Positions 6,531-7,647 of a stretch of 7,647 nucleotides of DNA are shown here, piece after piece (positions within the stretch are counted from its first letter, which is position 1; each line of letters starts with the position of its first letter). The translations under genes and the position numbers were made by a program. The notes under the pieces were generated by a model that saw only the letters and a list, made by a program, of their open reading frames with translations, was not told the DNA's origin and did no database searches. The DNA lies in assembly GCA_023428515.1 (NCBI GenBank), contig JAEYXI010000691.1:1-7647 (forward strand), given 5' to 3'. The DNA comes from Pseudomonadota bacterium (lineage in GTDB: Bacteria; Pseudomonadota; Alphaproteobacteria; Rhizobiales; Rhizobiaceae).

Positions 6531-6752
6531 TCACATTCCGGAGCGGGCGGTCTCGCGCATCAGCCGGATGACTTCGTCGGTGCCGACGAGCGCCTTGCTG
6601 CGGCCCGCTATCAACGTGGATACGACAGACACTGGATCGCTTGCCGGAAACGTGTCCTCGAGACCCTCGCTCAGCTGTTCCTCCAGCGTCTCGCGATCTT
6701 CAGCGCGGCCTGGGGTGCGTCGTCGACTGGCGCTTTTTCCGTTCAATGCCAT
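6531..6752 (-). CDS. Small FPASDP-motif protein of unknown function
   Basis: This 73-residue protein has a basic N terminus (GKSASRRRTPGR, 5-16) and an acidic helix-forming centre, LEEQLSEGLEDTFPASDP (23-40). It ends in a short hydrophobic/charged region with TDEVIRLMRETARSG. The L..GLEDTFPASDP type signature recurs in small uncharacterised proteins of rhizobia and relatives; that recollection is from general knowledge, and I know no assigned function. I chose the ATG at 6750-6752 because it follows a candidate EcfG promoter by about 30 bases. The frame stays open to 6920, but the extra 56 residues lack family character and run into the divergent gene. The ribosome-binding site is weak. It lies upstream of ku on the same strand, suggesting an operon. 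Confidence 0.72.
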   Translation of the reverse strand: MALNGKSASRRRTPGRAEDRETLEEQLSEGLEDTFPASDPVSVVSTLIAGRSKALVGTDEVIRLMRETARSGM

Positions 6753-6781
6753 TGGTGCGTCGCCCGGTTGACCTCGCAAGG

Positions 6782-6808
6782 AAACTCGGCAAGTGGCAAG
6801 CTGGTTCC
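6782..6808 (-). promoter_or_regulatory. Candidate EcfG/RpoE2 general-stress promoter
   Basis: On the minus strand GGAAC (plus 6804-6808) is followed after 18 bases by GTTT (plus 6782-6785). This matches the alphaproteobacterial general-stress sigma factor consensus, a GGAAC -35 and a GTT -10 spaced 17-18 bases apart. Transcription would start near 6775, leaving a leader of roughly 22 bases before the FPASDP gene at 6752, with ku following. The spacer carries two GGCAAG copies on the plus strand. The match is by eye only. Confidence 0.55.
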
Positions 6809-6862
6809 AGCCCCCTCCAGATGATGCCCACAGGCGGGCTGTCGGGAATAGAAAGCCTCTGC

Positions 6863-6868
6863 TACGAT
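6863..6868 (+). promoter_or_regulatory. Possible -10 element for the secreted-protein gene
   Basis: TACGAT at 6863-6868 resembles a -10 hexamer and would place the start point about 20 bases before the GTG at 6895. The -35 position (around 6840-6845, TGTCGG) is a poor match, so this is tentative. Confidence 0.25.
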
Positions 6869-6881
6869 CCCCCGTGGCGGT

Positions 6882-6887
6882 GGAGGG
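6882..6887 (+). promoter_or_regulatory. Ribosome-binding site that fixes the GTG start at 6895
   Basis: GGAGGG at 6882-6887 sits 7 bases before GTG 6895. It is the strongest Shine-Dalgarno in this stretch and supports the GTG over any upstream start in the same frame. Confidence 0.7.
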
Positions 6888-6894
6888 ACCGAGC

Positions 6895-7215
6895 GTGAAG
6901 AAATTCATTGGAGCAGTCATCCTGGCGCTGGTGCCCGTGCTGGTGCCCGGCGAGGCGTCGGCGATCGTCCGCTATATGGTGCAGGATATGACCTGCACCG
7001 ACGTACAGAACTCGGTAAGCCGCGACGGCGTCGCCATCCTTTACCGACAGGCGGGCAGGAACGGTGTTCCGATCTATGACCGCTACGTGGCCAACGGATC
7101 CTTCTGCCAGGCCGGCCAGGACACGATCAAGGAGAGTGTTCCGACCGCCGATACCCCAACATGCCGGGTCAGCAAGTGCATGGACGGGAGCCGGTTTGGC
7201 GGCAATAACCGCTAG
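6895..7215 (+). CDS. Small secreted four-cysteine protein of unknown function
   Basis: The 106-residue product starts at GTG with a strong ribosome-binding site. It opens with a classic Sec signal peptide: MKK, a hydrophobic core (FIGAVILALVPVLV), then GEASA, predicting cleavage after residue 23. The mature part of about 83 residues has exactly four cysteines (34, 71, 90, 95), enough for two disulfides in the periplasm. It contains the segments GVAILYRQAGRNGVPIYDRYV (45-65) and SVPTADTPTCRVSKC. I recognise the style of small periplasmic proteins common in Rhizobiales but no named domain. A longer frame opens upstream at 6793, but its first 34 residues lack signal-peptide character. The reductase gene starts 27 bases downstream and is probably cotranscribed. 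Confidence 0.82.
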   Translation: MKKFIGAVILALVPVLVPGEASAIVRYMVQDMTCTDVQNSVSRDGVAILYRQAGRNGVPIYDRYVANGSFCQAGQDTIKESVPTADTPTCRVSKCMDGSRFGGNNR

Positions 7216-7225
7216 ACACCCTGGC

Positions 7226-7231
7226 AAGGAG
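7226..7231 (+). promoter_or_regulatory. Ribosome-binding site of the reductase gene
   Basis: AAGGAG (7226-7231) lies 11 bases before the ATG at 7243. The spacing is slightly long but acceptable, and it supports this start in the 27-base gap after the secreted-protein gene. Confidence 0.6.
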
Positions 7232-7242
7232 ATTTTGGCGGC

Positions 7243-7647
7243 ATGGCGAAGCTTGTCTTCGGAATGAACCAGTCCCTCGACGGTTACGTCGACCATCTGG
7301 AAATGCGGACAGGTCCCGCGCTTTTCCGACACTGGATAGAGCATGTGCGCGGCCTGACCGGCAGCGTTTACGGCCGGCGCATGTACGAGGCGATGCATTA
7401 TTGGGACGACGACCGGCCTGAGTGGAGCGCGGAGCAACAGGAATTCGCCTCGGTCTGGCAACGCCAGCCGAAATGGGGCGTGTCGCGCTCGCTGAAGTCG
7501 GTCGGCCCCAACGCGACGCGCGTCGCGGACGACGTCGAGGCAGTGGTACGCGGCCTGAAGGCTCGGCTCGACGGGGAGATCGCGGTTTCCGGACCGGAGC
7601 TGGCGGGAAGCCTGACCGAACTCGGCCTCATCGACGAGTACCGGCTC
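7243..7647 (+). CDS. RibD C-terminal / dihydrofolate reductase-like family protein (3' end missing)
   Basis: The frame stays open for 135 codons to the window edge, so the C terminus is missing. The opening MAKLVFGMNQSLDGYVD (1-17) is the standard first strand of the RibD C-terminal/DHFR-like reductase fold. It is followed by YGRRMYEAMHYW (46-57), a strand containing KWGVSRSLKSVGPNATRV, and the AVSGPELAGSLTELGLIDEYRL end, which in the family contributes to NADPH binding. Such stand-alone proteins are common, with mostly unknown substrates, and are often annotated as deaminase/reductase. It is not the classical FolA DHFR nor a complete RibD. It follows the secreted-protein gene by 27 bases on the same strand. 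Confidence 0.9.
   Translation, partial: MAKLVFGMNQSLDGYVDHLEMRTGPALFRHWIEHVRGLTGSVYGRRMYEAMHYWDDDRPEWSAEQQEFASVWQRQPKWGVSRSLKSVGPNATRVADDVEAVVRGLKARLDGEIAVSGPELAGSLTELGLIDEYRL

Noticed and set aside
6753..6920. A longer version of the FPASDP protein beginning at 6920
   Set aside because: The extension overlaps the divergent gene and the candidate promoter, and adds residues with no family character.
1..7647. CRISPR arrays, insertion sequences, prophage or toxin-antitoxin genes
   Set aside because: I looked for spaced direct repeats, transposase motifs and terminal repeats and found none; MazG here is the housekeeping pyrophosphohydrolase, not part of a mazEF module.

Overview
The window is high-GC, densely coded chromosomal DNA from an alphaproteobacterium, most likely a Rhizobiales member of the Mesorhizobium/Phyllobacteriaceae kind. 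The evidence is the gene order D-amino-acid aminotransferase - hfq - hflX - mazG, the rhizobial style of the Hfq and HflX proteins, an HWE-family histidine kinase, and a bacterial Ku protein. The genus is an inference. I see no rRNA, tRNA, CRISPR array or insertion sequence, and no gene-free stretch longer than about 150 bases.

Layout. Positions 2-286 hold the 3' end of a class IV aminotransferase (dat-like). A 141-bp gap with two hairpins and a probable promoter leads to hfq (428-676), which abuts hflX (677-2077); these two form an RNA-chaperone/ribosome-rescue GTPase operon. mazG (2084-2908, minus) converges on hflX with 6 bp between stop codons. On the plus strand follow a small membrane protein (3058-3384) and an acetamidase/formamidase-family enzyme (3467-4378). 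An orphan PAS-HWE sensor kinase (4403-5512, minus) converges on the amidase gene, with a near-perfect palindrome at the junction. Next on the minus strand are ku (5618-6466) and, upstream of it, a 73-residue protein with an FPASDP motif (6531-6752). Divergent from that pair are a small secreted four-cysteine protein (6895-7215) and a RibD/DHFR-like reductase cut by the window end (7243 onward).

How it fits together. The left half is a housekeeping RNA/nucleotide-quality block (Hfq, HflX, MazG). The right half looks stress related. The FPASDP gene, and probably ku behind it, sits just downstream of a sequence matching the alphaproteobacterial general-stress sigma factor (EcfG/RpoE2) promoter, GGAAC-N18-GTT on the minus strand. 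The neighbouring HWE kinase belongs to a family that often feeds the PhyR-NepR-EcfG stress pathway. A stress-induced end-joining unit carrying an uncharacterised FPASDP protein is the most interesting hypothesis here. The rest is well-known gene families; I found no clearly new multi-gene system.
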